From Thermoanaerobaculia bacterium (GTDB taxonomy: Bacteria; Acidobacteriota; Thermoanaerobaculia; Multivoradales; JAHEKO01), in contig CAMYOG010000006.1 of the NCBI GenBank assembly GCA_947259925.1, positions 156,777 through 220,776 on the forward strand: a DNA stretch of 64,000 nucleotides. Reading direction: 5' to 3'. A program made the position numbers and the translations under genes. Below are positions 18,459-26,651 of this stretch, in pieces; within the stretch, counting starts at the first letter, position 1, and each line of letters begins with the position of its first letter. A model generated the notes under the pieces. It did no database searches. It was not told the DNA's origin and worked only from the letters and a program-made list of their open reading frames with translations.

Positions 18459-20618
18459 TCAGTAGACCCGCACCGGGATCGCGCTGGTCACCTCTGCGCC
18501 GCTTTCGGCACCGCGCAGGGTCACCTCCAGGCGGTAGTCGCCCGGCGGCGCGCTGCTCGGTCCGATCGTCGCCGCCAGCCGCTCGACGCCCGTCACGTCG
18601 GTCTCCGAGCGCTTCTGGACCGTCAGCTCGAGGTCGAGAGCATCGCTGCCGTCCACCGGCACCAGCCTGCCGGCACCGCTCAGGGCGCCCCGATCCAGGT
18701 TGTGCCCGAGCAGCAGGATCGGTATCCGGATCCCCGACCTGAGGTACGGCCGCGCGGCCGGGATCAGGTTCTGCCGGCCGAAGCGCAGCGGGTACGGAGT
18801 GCTGGCCCCGTCGGCACTTTGCTCCTCACCGATCAGCCACATCCCGTCCGGCTCGATAAAGAGGGGCGGTAGCAGCACGGTCTCCGGCTGCTCGAACGCG
18901 GGCACGTCGAGCCGCTCGATGCGCATCGCCGTGGCTCCGGTCAGGGCGTTGCGCACCAGAACCCGCACCTCGTAGCTGCCGGGATCGAGATTGAGGTGGC
19001 CCACGAACTTGAAGCCCCGGCTGTCGAGCGCCGGCCGCACCTTCTCCAGGTCGAGCTCGATGGTCTGCCCGAGGAAGTCGGCGACCGCGCCCTGCTCGTT
19101 GATCGCATAGGCGAAGACCTCGGTCGGCACCACCGGTCCCAGATGCCCGCGCAGCAGCGAGTAGCCCTCGATCTCGAGCAGGGTCAGCACGTCCGCCCTG
19201 CCACCGCTCGCCTTGAGCGGAACGGTGAGCAGCGAGGCGTCGAGAGCTCCACCCTCGCGCCCCTCCATCATCAGCTCGATGGTCTGGAAGCGACGCTCCT
19301 CGGCGGAGAGGTCGCTGTACGGCCGGGGCGCGTAGTAGCCGGGTCGATGGGTGAGGCGAGCCCCCTTCGGGCCGCCCTTGAGCTTCACCCGGATCGGGTA
19401 GAACTCACCTGGTTGGCCCGCGTCGTCGGTCTGCCACGAGAGCAGGTAGGTCACGCTGGTGCGATCGAGCAGCGACTCCATCGCCTCGCTCAGATCGTTG
19501 TAGTTGCGATAGAGCTCACCCCCGGTCTGATTGGCCAAGACGAAGAGCGCGTCCTCGCCGGCGGCCCGCCGGTCGAAGCTGCCGTCGTGCAGGCCGCCGG
19601 TGTGCACCGCCTGGATGGTGCAGTCGCAGCGCTTGAAGTGGTCGAGCATCTCGAAGACGCCCTGCTGGGTGCCGAGATCGCCATGGCGCTCGTCCGTGTC
19701 GACCCGCCAGAGCTGTCCATCGGCGCTGTCCTCGTTGAGCTGGACGATCCGCTGGGTGTCATCGGTGCCCAGAAGGCTGGCGCTGTCGAAGCCCTCGGAG
19801 AAGTAGACGACGTGCTTGCGGCCGTCCACCGCCGCGAGGTGGTCGGCAAGCTCACTGAACGAGCTCGAGAGCGCCAGGATCTGGTTGCGCACCTCGGACC
19901 GGCTGGCGATGCCGCTCATGGCGCTCATGTCCTCGAGGTTCCTCAGGTAGTCGGAGTCGGCGAACAGGGTGGTCTCGTAACCGTTCACCCGCTCGACGTT
20001 CTCGTCCTTCGGCGTGCTCCGTTCCAGGTCGTACTGGAATCCGCCGGATTCCATCAGCCGCCGGTGATCGACCAGCATGATCCCGAGCGGATCCTTGATC
20101 CGCTCCGAGGGGTTGATGTTGCCGAGCGTCGCCAGGGCGAGATCGATCTGCCGCCGGTCGGAGGTGAAGCCGAGCACGACCTCGGCACCGACCGCCTCGC
20201 TGTAGGTCGCGACACCGACCAGGTCGGTCGGATGGAGGCCGTCGAGCACCAGCCGCCGCGCGGCGTTCTGCGAGCGGACCACTCCGGCCGGCTCGGCGAA
20301 CGAGAGATCGAACAGGAGCAGGAAGTGCCGGCGCGCCACGACCGGCAGCGTCTGCACCTGGTCGACCGACGGCACGGCGCTCATTGTCGACAGATCGATC
20401 ACCTCGAAGTCGAGCAGCTCCCGCTTCTTCCGATCGACGACCAGCTCGAAGTTTTCCGGCCCGAGGCCTCGAACCGGCTCGCCCCCTTTTGTCACGTGCA
20501 CCGGCACCTCGATGACCACGACGTCGGTGACGTCCTCGTAGCTCTCGGTCTGCGCCGCGACGGTGACCGCCACCAGCAGGGCGATCGGAAGCAGTATCTT
20601 CAAGGCTCTATTGGACAT
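18459..20618 (-). CDS. Large secreted VWFA-related domain protein
   Basis: A 719-residue exported protein with a von Willebrand factor A-like domain of the kind abundant in Acidobacteriota. A signal peptide (residues 1-22, ILLPIALLVAVTVAAQ) is followed by the characteristic strand VVVIEVPVHVTKGGEPVRGL, then the VWA region beginning RHFLLLFDLSFAEPAG. The MIDAS motif is degenerate (DLSFA rather than DxSxS). The C-terminal half is beta-rich. ATG 20618 has a good Shine-Dalgarno (GGGAGG, 5-base spacing); the in-frame ATG five codons upstream has none. Function is unknown, probably surface protein interaction. It is divergent from the thioredoxin-like gene at 20774. Confidence 0.82.
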   Translation of the reverse strand: MSNRALKILLPIALLVAVTVAAQTESYEDVTDVVVIEVPVHVTKGGEPVRGLGPENFELVVDRKKRELLDFEVIDLSTMSAVPSVDQVQTLPVVARRHFLLLFDLSFAEPAGVVRSQNAARRLVLDGLHPTDLVGVATYSEAVGAEVVLGFTSDRRQIDLALATLGNINPSERIKDPLGIMLVDHRRLMESGGFQYDLERSTPKDENVERVNGYETTLFADSDYLRNLEDMSAMSGIASRSEVRNQILALSSSFSELADHLAAVDGRKHVVYFSEGFDSASLLGTDDTQRIVQLNEDSADGQLWRVDTDERHGDLGTQQGVFEMLDHFKRCDCTIQAVHTGGLHDGSFDRRAAGEDALFVLANQTGGELYRNYNDLSEAMESLLDRTSVTYLLSWQTDDAGQPGEFYPIRVKLKGGPKGARLTHRPGYYAPRPYSDLSAEERRFQTIELMMEGREGGALDASLLTVPLKASGGRADVLTLLEIEGYSLLRGHLGPVVPTEVFAYAINEQGAVADFLGQTIELDLEKVRPALDSRGFKFVGHLNLDPGSYEVRVLVRNALTGATAMRIERLDVPAFEQPETVLLPPLFIEPDGMWLIGEEQSADGASTPYPLRFGRQNLIPAARPYLRSGIRIPILLLGHNLDRGALSGAGRLVPVDGSDALDLELTVQKRSETDVTGVERLAATIGPSSAPPGDYRLEVTLRGAESGAEVTSAIPVRVY

Positions 20619-20773
20619 GAGGACCTCCCACACGAAGCGATAGCGCGCTCCTACCGCCAGAGTATGGCAGCCGGCGCTCTCAAGGGTAGGAGGCGCCCCG
20701 ATCGCCGAATCCCTCGCCCGTCTGAGGACGACTTCACTGCGACGGCGGCGAGTGCGATTAAGATACCCGAGTC

Positions 20774-21277
20774 ATGGTCGGTCTACGTCACGTGCTCGGC
20801 TCGCCGGGTGCGGTTCTTCTGCTCCTTCTCTCCCTAGTGGTGGTCTCGGCGGCCGCCGCCGACAAAGAAGACGTCGGCAAGGACTCGGGGACGCCGTCCT
20901 CCTGGTACGACGGCGCCGCCGGCTTCGCGCTCGGCCTCGAAGAGGCGCTCGAGGAAGGCCGTCCGCTCGCGGTCTACTTCTACACCGACTGGTGCGGCTA
21001 CTGCCGGCAGCTGGAGCGAGAGCTCCTCTACCGGCCCGAGGTCGAGGAGTCGATGCGTTACCTGACCAAAGTGCGGATCAATCCGGAAGAGGGCAACGAA
21101 GAGAGCGCCATCGCTCGGCACTACGGCGTCTACGGCTACCCGTCGTTCTTCGTCCACCCCGGACCCGGCCAGGAGGCCACGCGGTTGAGCGGACGAGTCA
21201 AGCGCGACGGCAAGTGGCAGATGCAGACCCCCGCGGAGTTCCTCGAGACGCTACGCGGGCTCGAGCCCGACGAATGA
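20774..21277 (+). CDS. Exported thioredoxin-fold protein
   Basis: A 167-residue thioredoxin-like protein with an N-terminal signal/anchor (GAVLLLLLSLVVVSAAAA, about 12-29) and the redox motif WCGYC (C74, C77) in YFYTDWCGYCRQLE. The later cis-proline region is YGVYGYPSFFV. This layout is typical of small periplasmic thioredoxins (DUF255/thioredoxin_7-like) that reduce or repair disulfides. Its TGA overlaps the ATG of the next small membrane gene, so the two are probably translated together. Confidence 0.83.
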   Translation: MVGLRHVLGSPGAVLLLLLSLVVVSAAAADKEDVGKDSGTPSSWYDGAAGFALGLEEALEEGRPLAVYFYTDWCGYCRQLERELLYRPEVEESMRYLTKVRINPEEGNEESAIARHYGVYGYPSFFVHPGPGQEATRLSGRVKRDGKWQMQTPAEFLETLRGLEPDE

Positions 21278-21495
21278 ACGCTGGCGGTCGCGCCGCCCTC
21301 ATCGGAGTCTCCATCTACGCCCTAGGCTTCCACGCCCTGTACTGGGCGCGGGACCGTTTCGACTGGGCCAGGAGGACCGTGGATTGGCTGGGCCGGATCT
21401 CGCGCCACGGTCCCGAGGTGGTGCTGATCTGGGCGCTGATCGCGGACATGCTCGCGGTGGTCTTTCTGGTCGTCTGGCTGACGGACCTCGACTAG
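21274..21495 (+). CDS. Small two-helix membrane protein of unknown function
   Basis: A 73-residue product from ATG 21274, overlapping the stop of the thioredoxin-like gene (ATGA). It has two hydrophobic stretches, about residues 6-24 (AALIGVSIYALGFHALYW) and about 49-70 (VVLIWALIADMLAVVFLVVW), separated by a basic loop (ARDRFDWARRTVDW). I do not recognise a family. Its reality rests on the overlap, the strong hydrophobic pattern and good local coding character. It may partner the thioredoxin-like protein. Confidence 0.6.
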   Translation: MNAGGRAALIGVSIYALGFHALYWARDRFDWARRTVDWLGRISRHGPEVVLIWALIADMLAVVFLVVWLTDLD

Positions 21496-21595
21496 CCGCC
21501 TGAGCAACCTCGGCCCGCGGTTTCCGTAGGAAAGGAGTACCTCTCAGAATCCGGGGCCTCTGCGCCCCTTCCTCGAGAACCGAAGGAGAACATCG

Positions 21596-22744
21596 ATGCG
21601 CTCACAGCCACTCCGTTTCGCCCTCGCTCTTCTCATGCTGGCCGCCACGACCGGGAGTCTCAGCGCCCAGAGGCTGACGGTGCCGCCACCGGGGGCCAAC
21701 CAGCGAGCCGTCGTCAGCCAGTACATGGGGATGGTCTCGGTGACCATCGACTACAACAGCCCTGACGTCACCAGTCCGACCGGGCAGGACCGGACCGGCC
21801 AGATCTGGGGGCAGCTCGTCCCCTGGGGTATCCATGCCAACCCCTTCTACCCCGGTTTCGGCTCCGCCGAGCAGATGCCGTGGCGGGTGGGCGCGAACGA
21901 GAACACGACCATCAGCTTCTCCCACGACGTCCAGATCGAGGGTCAACCGCTGGCCGCCGGCAGGTATGCGCTCTTCATGGCGGCCGGAGAGAGCGAGTGG
22001 ACGGTCATCTTCAACCGCAACTCCAACGCCTGGGGCAGCTTCTTCTACGACCCGAGCCTCGACGCCCTTGAGGTCACGGTCGAGCCCGAGAAGACCGACT
22101 TCTTCCGCGAGTGGCTGACCTTCGAGTTCGACGATCGGCAGCTCGACTCGACCCGCGCGGTCATGCACTGGGAGCATCTGCGAGTGCCGTTCACGATCTC
22201 GGTCCCGGATATGCCGGCGCTCTATCACCAGACCATCAGCCAGGAGCTGACCGGCGCCGTCGGCTTCAGCTTTCAGAACTGGATCCAGGCTTCGCAGTGG
22301 GCCTCGCAGCAGGAGGCCTACCACGAGGACGCCGTGGTCTGGGCCGACGCCGCCATCGCGGCCAACGCCAGCTTCCAGACCATCTCCAACAAGGCCCAGG
22401 TCCTCGGCCGGGTCGGTCGCGGAGAGGAGGCGATGGAGATCCTCAACCAGGCGATCGACCACCCGACCGCGACCGCGGTCCAGGTGCACATGGCCGCTCG
22501 CGGCCTCCAGGCGCAGGGCCAGATGGACACCGCCAACATGATCTTCCGCAGGAACTACGAGAAGAACCCGGGCGAGTGGCCGGTCGACTTCGGCATGGCC
22601 CGGGTCTACGCACAGGAAGGCAACTTCGAGAAGGCGCTCGAGCACGCCAAGATCGCGTTGACGCGGGCGCCCGCCGGCCCGCAGATGCAGAACCTCGAGG
22701 CGCAGATCGAGAAGCTCGAGAGGGGCGAGAACATCAACCCGTAG
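21596..22744 (+). CDS. Secreted DUF2911 protein with C-terminal TPR-like repeats
   Basis: A 382-residue exported protein. A signal peptide (residues 1-24) is followed by a DUF2911 domain (about 35-190) recognisable from YMGMVSVTIDYNSPDV, the LVPWGIHANPFYPGFGS segment and the AGRYALFM strand. The C-terminal third is helical with tetratricopeptide-like repeats (EEAMEILNQAI; FEKALEHAKIAL). A Shine-Dalgarno AAGGAG lies about 9 bases before ATG 21596. DUF2911 proteins are common in Bacteroidetes and Acidobacteria; their role is unknown. Confidence 0.83.
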   Translation: MRSQPLRFALALLMLAATTGSLSAQRLTVPPPGANQRAVVSQYMGMVSVTIDYNSPDVTSPTGQDRTGQIWGQLVPWGIHANPFYPGFGSAEQMPWRVGANENTTISFSHDVQIEGQPLAAGRYALFMAAGESEWTVIFNRNSNAWGSFFYDPSLDALEVTVEPEKTDFFREWLTFEFDDRQLDSTRAVMHWEHLRVPFTISVPDMPALYHQTISQELTGAVGFSFQNWIQASQWASQQEAYHEDAVVWADAAIAANASFQTISNKAQVLGRVGRGEEAMEILNQAIDHPTATAVQVHMAARGLQAQGQMDTANMIFRRNYEKNPGEWPVDFGMARVYAQEGNFEKALEHAKIALTRAPAGPQMQNLEAQIEKLERGENINP

Positions 22745-22879
22745 GTACCGACTCCGACCGCCTCGGAGCTGGTCTACGAGCCGCGCGACAGAGTCGACGA
22801 GCCCTCCGGACCGGCGGCTCCGGCCGCTCGTGGCCGGTCGGGTTCTCGACCGCGCACGAACCGGCATGGCCCTGCTACC

Positions 22880-23434
22880 ATGCCCGGCACCACGTCGAGG
22901 ACACGCCCGTCAGAGCCGCCGGCCTCGAAGCCGTCCATAGCTCGCTCCATCGTCATCGACGCGTCTCCGGAGCGAGTCTGGGAAGCCATCTCCACTCCGG
23001 GCGTCCTGGAGATCGCCCATCCGTTCTGCCGCGAGAATCCGGTGGCGTCGTGGCCGGGAATCGGCTCGAAGGATCGAATCGTCTATTACAACGGTCTGGT
23101 GATGGAGCGTCAGTTCGTGCGCTGGGTGGACGGTGTCGGCTACGACCTCGAGATCCGCCCGGCCGGCCGCGACGAGCGCTCGTCTGTCGCGTGGCGCATC
23201 GGCTCCGAAGCGGACGACAAGGCGAGCCTGAGCATCACCATCTACCCCGCAGTCGGAGCCCTGGGTCGACGGCAAACCGATCGATTGCTGAAGCTGCTCG
23301 GGCGGTATCTCGACTCGGTGGTGCGCGGTTTCGAGCACTACCTGCGCACCGGCCAGCCGGTCCGCCGAAACCAGTTCGGTGCTCATCGGATGTTCTCGGG
23401 CGCGCCGAAAGACGGCTCCCCCCAGCGTGCCTAG
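22880..23434 (+). CDS. SRPBCC (START-like) domain protein
   Basis: A 184-residue protein with the helix-grip fold of the SRPBCC/polyketide-cyclase superfamily. The opening strand and helix are diagnostic (IARSIVIDASPERVWEAIST), followed by the strand YYNGLVMERQFVRWVDG and a long C-terminal helix (TDRLLKLLGRYLDSVVRGFEHYL). The ligand is unknown; family members bind hydrophobic molecules. No signal peptide. The first 18 residues are low-complexity and the real start could be further in. It overlaps the next gene's probable GTG start by 8 bases. Confidence 0.75.
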   Translation: MPGTTSRTRPSEPPASKPSIARSIVIDASPERVWEAISTPGVLEIAHPFCRENPVASWPGIGSKDRIVYYNGLVMERQFVRWVDGVGYDLEIRPAGRDERSSVAWRIGSEADDKASLSITIYPAVGALGRRQTDRLLKLLGRYLDSVVRGFEHYLRTGQPVRRNQFGAHRMFSGAPKDGSPQRA

Positions 23435-24464
23435 CTCTCGAAGAAGATCGCGGCTCGCCAAGCGCGTCGCTCTCACTCTGGGCGCGACGCTCGCGACGCT
23501 CGCCCTGGCCGAGCTCCTGATGGGTCTGGTCGGCTCGCCCGAGATTCGCGGACCGGTCTACCCGGGAGAGCGGGTGCCGGGAGAATCGTCGGGCGAAGAC
23601 CCGGTGATCGGCTGGAAGCTGCCCCCCCGGGAGACGATCGTCGAGACCAAGCCGGACTTCTCGGTCACCTACCGCTCGAACCGGCAGGGGTTCCGGTCGA
23701 ACCGCGACTTCGCTCTGCCGACGCGTAAGCGTCGGGTCGTCCTGCTCGGCGACTCGTACACCATGGGCACCGGCGTCGAGCACCAGGAGACCTTCGCCTA
23801 CCTGCTACAGCGGCGCCTCCGCAAGACCCAGAGCTACAACTTCGGTATCGGCGGCTTCGGCATCGACCAGATGTGGCTGACCCTGCGGCACTACGCGCTG
23901 GCGGTGGAGCCCGACCTGGTGGTGCTGTCGTTCATCCGACCCAACCTGCGCCGTGCCCTCTCGGCCTACCGCGAGGGTCACGACTGGCTCGCCAAGCCGG
24001 TCTTTCGCCTCGAAGGTGGTGAGCTCGTACCGATGACGATCGAGAACCGCCCGAGCGCCCTCTGGCGGTTCGCTGAGCGCCATTCACACCTGCTGGAGAT
24101 CGGGCGCCGAGGCGAGGACTCGCTCGGGCGCCACTTCCCGATCGGCTACGTGTGGCGGCTCAATCGGGTGCTGTTCGAGCGGATCCGCGACGACTGCCAG
24201 GCGGCCGGCGTCCCGCTCGTGGTCATGTACATCCCGGTCAACCGACGGAGTCCGGCGCCGATGTTCGAGCGTCAATTCGCCCGGCTCGGCATCCCGTTCC
24301 TCGACCTGGCGGCGCACCTGCCCGCCGACGCCGACCGCCTCTACCACCCGCTCGATCGGCACTTCAACGCGGCCGGGCACCGCTTCGCGGCCGACCGGCT
24401 GGCCGAGTTCCTGACCGAGCGGGGCTACGCGCGGTCCCGACCCGCGAGCGGCTCGAACGGTTAG
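23427..24464 (+). CDS. Membrane-anchored SGNH/GDSL-type hydrolase
   Basis: A 345-residue protein from GTG 23427 (an earlier in-frame GTG at 23379 is possible). An N-terminal membrane anchor (about 14-33, ALTLGATLATLALAELLM) is followed by the SGNH block I motif VVLLGDSYTMGTG with the nucleophilic Ser. The glycine and asparagine blocks are plausible in YNFGIGGFGID, and the catalytic Asp/His pair is in HPLDRHFNAAGH near the C-terminus. This suggests an extracytoplasmic esterase or O-acetyl transfer/removal enzyme; the substrate is unknown. It is convergent with the next gene, their stop codons sharing bases at 24461-24464. Confidence 0.8.
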   Translation: MPSSRRRSRLAKRVALTLGATLATLALAELLMGLVGSPEIRGPVYPGERVPGESSGEDPVIGWKLPPRETIVETKPDFSVTYRSNRQGFRSNRDFALPTRKRRVVLLGDSYTMGTGVEHQETFAYLLQRRLRKTQSYNFGIGGFGIDQMWLTLRHYALAVEPDLVVLSFIRPNLRRALSAYREGHDWLAKPVFRLEGGELVPMTIENRPSALWRFAERHSHLLEIGRRGEDSLGRHFPIGYVWRLNRVLFERIRDDCQAAGVPLVVMYIPVNRRSPAPMFERQFARLGIPFLDLAAHLPADADRLYHPLDRHFNAAGHRFAADRLAEFLTERGYARSRPASGSNG

Positions 24465-24928
24465 TCGTCGACCTTGCCGCCGCTCAGGTCGAGCTCCTCG
24501 ATCGGCGCCAAGAGCGTCCTGGCGATTCGGCTGATGCGCGGCATCACCACGACCACGCCGACCATGGGCGCAACCAGAGCGACGGCGATCCACGCCCACG
24601 AGCGCTCAGCGGTTCTGTCCTGATGACTCCCGGCGACGCTCATCGCCCAGACCGAGACCCCGATGAAGACCAGGAGCGTCACGAAGACGATCGCGAAATC
24701 CGACCGGATGAGCCTACGCACCTCGGGGTCGAGGGTCGGCCGGGGAGTCTCGATCGGCTCCCCGGTCGCCTTCTGCGCCCACCACCCCAGCAGTGCCACC
24801 GCGACCGCGCCGACCAGGAAGAGGCCGTCGATGAACTTGCCGACCGCGGGGTACGCGAGGGTGAGAGCGGCAAGGCCAGCTGCGAGCGCCATGAACCCGA
24901 GAACCACCAGAGTGTGACTGCTCTTCAT
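24461..24928 (-). CDS. Four-helix membrane protein of unknown function
   Basis: A 155-residue polytopic protein. From ATG 24928, four hydrophobic segments can be seen (about 6-26, 34-52, 82-98 and 113-133), with a charged linker after the second and a charged C-terminus ending ELDLSGGKVDD. No family is recognised. GGAGAG just upstream of the ATG is a plausible Shine-Dalgarno and lies within an inverted repeat (24929-24957). The gene is divergent from the carotenoid-type operon. Confidence 0.65.
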   Translation of the reverse strand: MKSSHTLVVLGFMALAAGLAALTLAYPAVGKFIDGLFLVGAVAVALLGWWAQKATGEPIETPRPTLDPEVRRLIRSDFAIVFVTLLVFIGVSVWAMSVAGSHQDRTAERSWAWIAVALVAPMVGVVVVMPRISRIARTLLAPIEELDLSGGKVDD

Positions 24929-24957
24929 GGCTCTCTCCACTGTAGGCACTGAGAGCC
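24929..24957. repeat. Inverted repeat overlapping the ribosome-binding region of the 24461-24928 gene
   Basis: GGCTCTC (24929-24935) and GAGAGCC (24951-24957) are perfect 7-base inverted repeats with a 15-base loop. They lie immediately before the minus-strand ATG at 24928. One arm contains the GAGAG of the likely Shine-Dalgarno, so the RNA hairpin could occlude the ribosome site. It is also in the divergent promoter region of the carotenoid-type operon and could instead be a DNA operator. Confidence 0.4.
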
Positions 24958-25066
24958 TCTGACGGCAGCGAACCCGTTCACAGGGCCCCCTTATCGCTGG
25001 ATTGGCCTCGGGCCGCTTTCTCCAGCCGCCTGCAACCGGTTCGGGCTCGCAGTCGAAAGACCGCCT

Positions 25067-26626
25067 GTGAGAGCTCGCTCGTCCCCCCACGTTGTCGTAG
25101 TCGGCGCCGGTCCTGGCGGGCTCGGCGCAGCCATGCTGGCGTCGAGCGCCGGCATGCGCGTTACCCTTCTCGAAACCCGAGACCGCGTCGGCGGCCGGAC
25201 CTCGACGCTGGAGCACGACGGCTACCGGTTCGACCTCGGCCCGACCTTCTTCCTCTACCCCGAGGCCTTGCGGTCGCTCTTCCGGATGTGCGGCCTCTCC
25301 CTCGACGACGCCGTCGATCTCCAACGAGTGGATCCCCACTACCGGCTCGTCTTCGGTGGTGATACCTCTCTCGACGTCGTACCCGATCCGGACGAGATGG
25401 AGCGTCGGATCGCCGAGCTGGCACCCGAGGACGCGCCGTCCTTCAAGCACTTCCTCAGGGACAACCGGCGCAAGCTGAGCAAGACCACTCCCATACTCCA
25501 GCGTCCCTTCAGCAGCCCGCTCGACCTGCTGCAGCTACCGATAGCGGACCTGTTCACTTCTCTGCGACCCTGGTCGAGCGTCGACTCCGACCTGCGCAGG
25601 TATTTCGACGACCCCCGGATTCGCCTCGCCTTCTCGTTCCAGAGCAAGTACCTGGGGATGTCGCCCTTCAAGTGTCCCAGTCTCTTCACGATCCTCTCCT
25701 TTATGGAGTACGAGTACGGCATCTTCCACCCGCGAGGTGGCTGCGGTGCGGTCTCGCAGACGATGGCCGACATCGCCGTCGACATGGGAACGGACCTGCG
25801 CCTCGACACCACCGTGACCGGCTTCGACTTCGAAGGACGCAGGGTAACGGCAGTCCTCACCGAAGACGAGCGGTTCGACTGCGACTCGGTCATCGTGAAT
25901 GCCGACTTCGCGCACGCCATGCCGCGGCTGGTCCCGGACCACCTGCGCCGCCGCTGGAGCGATCGACGGATAGCCCGCAAGAAGTACTCCTGCTCGACCT
26001 TCATGATGTATCTGGGTCTCGATGGCGAGGTCGACCTGCCTCATCACTCGATCCATCTCGCCGAGGACTACAAGCAGAACCTCGCCGACATCGAGGGCGA
26101 GATGCGACTCTCCGAAGACCCGTCGTTCTATATCTGCAACCCGAGCACGACGGACGAGAGCATGGCACCAGAGGGCAGGTCGGCCCTCTATGTTCTCGTT
26201 CCGGTTCCGCACCGCAACCGCAACGTCGACTGGAGCAGAGATTTCGCTCCCTTCCGAGCGAAGGTCTTGCGCAAGCTGGAATCCGCCGGTGTAGCGGACC
26301 TCGAGCGCCGGATTCGCTTCGAGAAGGTCATGACACCGGCCACCTGGGAGTCGGACATGAGGATCCACCTCGGCGCCACGTTCAGCCTGGCACACACCAT
26401 GGATCAGCTTCTGCACCTCCGTCCCCAGAATCGATTCGAGGAGCTCGACGGCGTCTTCCTGGTCGGCGGAGCCACGCACCCCGGCAGCGGCTTACCCGTC
26501 ATCTACGAATCCGCCAAGATCTCGACCCGGCTCATGGCCGAAGACCTGGGCGTCACGGTCCCCTGGCAGGACCCCGACGTCGCCGTGCGGCCGGAGCATC
26601 TCGAGCAGCAGGCCAGTCTGGGCTAG
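25067..26626 (+). CDS. CrtI-family carotenoid desaturase/oxygenase-like flavoprotein
   Basis: A 519-residue FAD-dependent amine-oxidase-fold protein of the phytoene desaturase family. The N-terminal dinucleotide fold has GAGPGG (13-18), the ribose-binding ETRDRVGGRT, and the substrate-entry signature FDLGPTFFLYPE. The C-terminal FAD motif is in GVFLVGGATHPGSGLP. Family members desaturate or oxygenate C30/C40 carotenoids (CrtI, CrtN, CrtP). It opens an operon with an aldehyde dehydrogenase, acyltransferase and glycosyltransferase, the gene set of staphyloxanthin-type xanthophyll pathways, which favours an oxygenase (CrtP/CrtNb-like) role. That is inference; sequence alone does not separate desaturase from oxygenase. 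Confidence 0.85.
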   Translation: MRARSSPHVVVVGAGPGGLGAAMLASSAGMRVTLLETRDRVGGRTSTLEHDGYRFDLGPTFFLYPEALRSLFRMCGLSLDDAVDLQRVDPHYRLVFGGDTSLDVVPDPDEMERRIAELAPEDAPSFKHFLRDNRRKLSKTTPILQRPFSSPLDLLQLPIADLFTSLRPWSSVDSDLRRYFDDPRIRLAFSFQSKYLGMSPFKCPSLFTILSFMEYEYGIFHPRGGCGAVSQTMADIAVDMGTDLRLDTTVTGFDFEGRRVTAVLTEDERFDCDSVIVNADFAHAMPRLVPDHLRRRWSDRRIARKKYSCSTFMMYLGLDGEVDLPHHSIHLAEDYKQNLADIEGEMRLSEDPSFYICNPSTTDESMAPEGRSALYVLVPVPHRNRNVDWSRDFAPFRAKVLRKLESAGVADLERRIRFEKVMTPATWESDMRIHLGATFSLAHTMDQLLHLRPQNRFEELDGVFLVGGATHPGSGLPVIYESAKISTRLMAEDLGVTVPWQDPDVAVRPEHLEQQASLG

Positions 26627-26651
26627 AGCCCTTTTGCCTGCCTGGAGCCGG

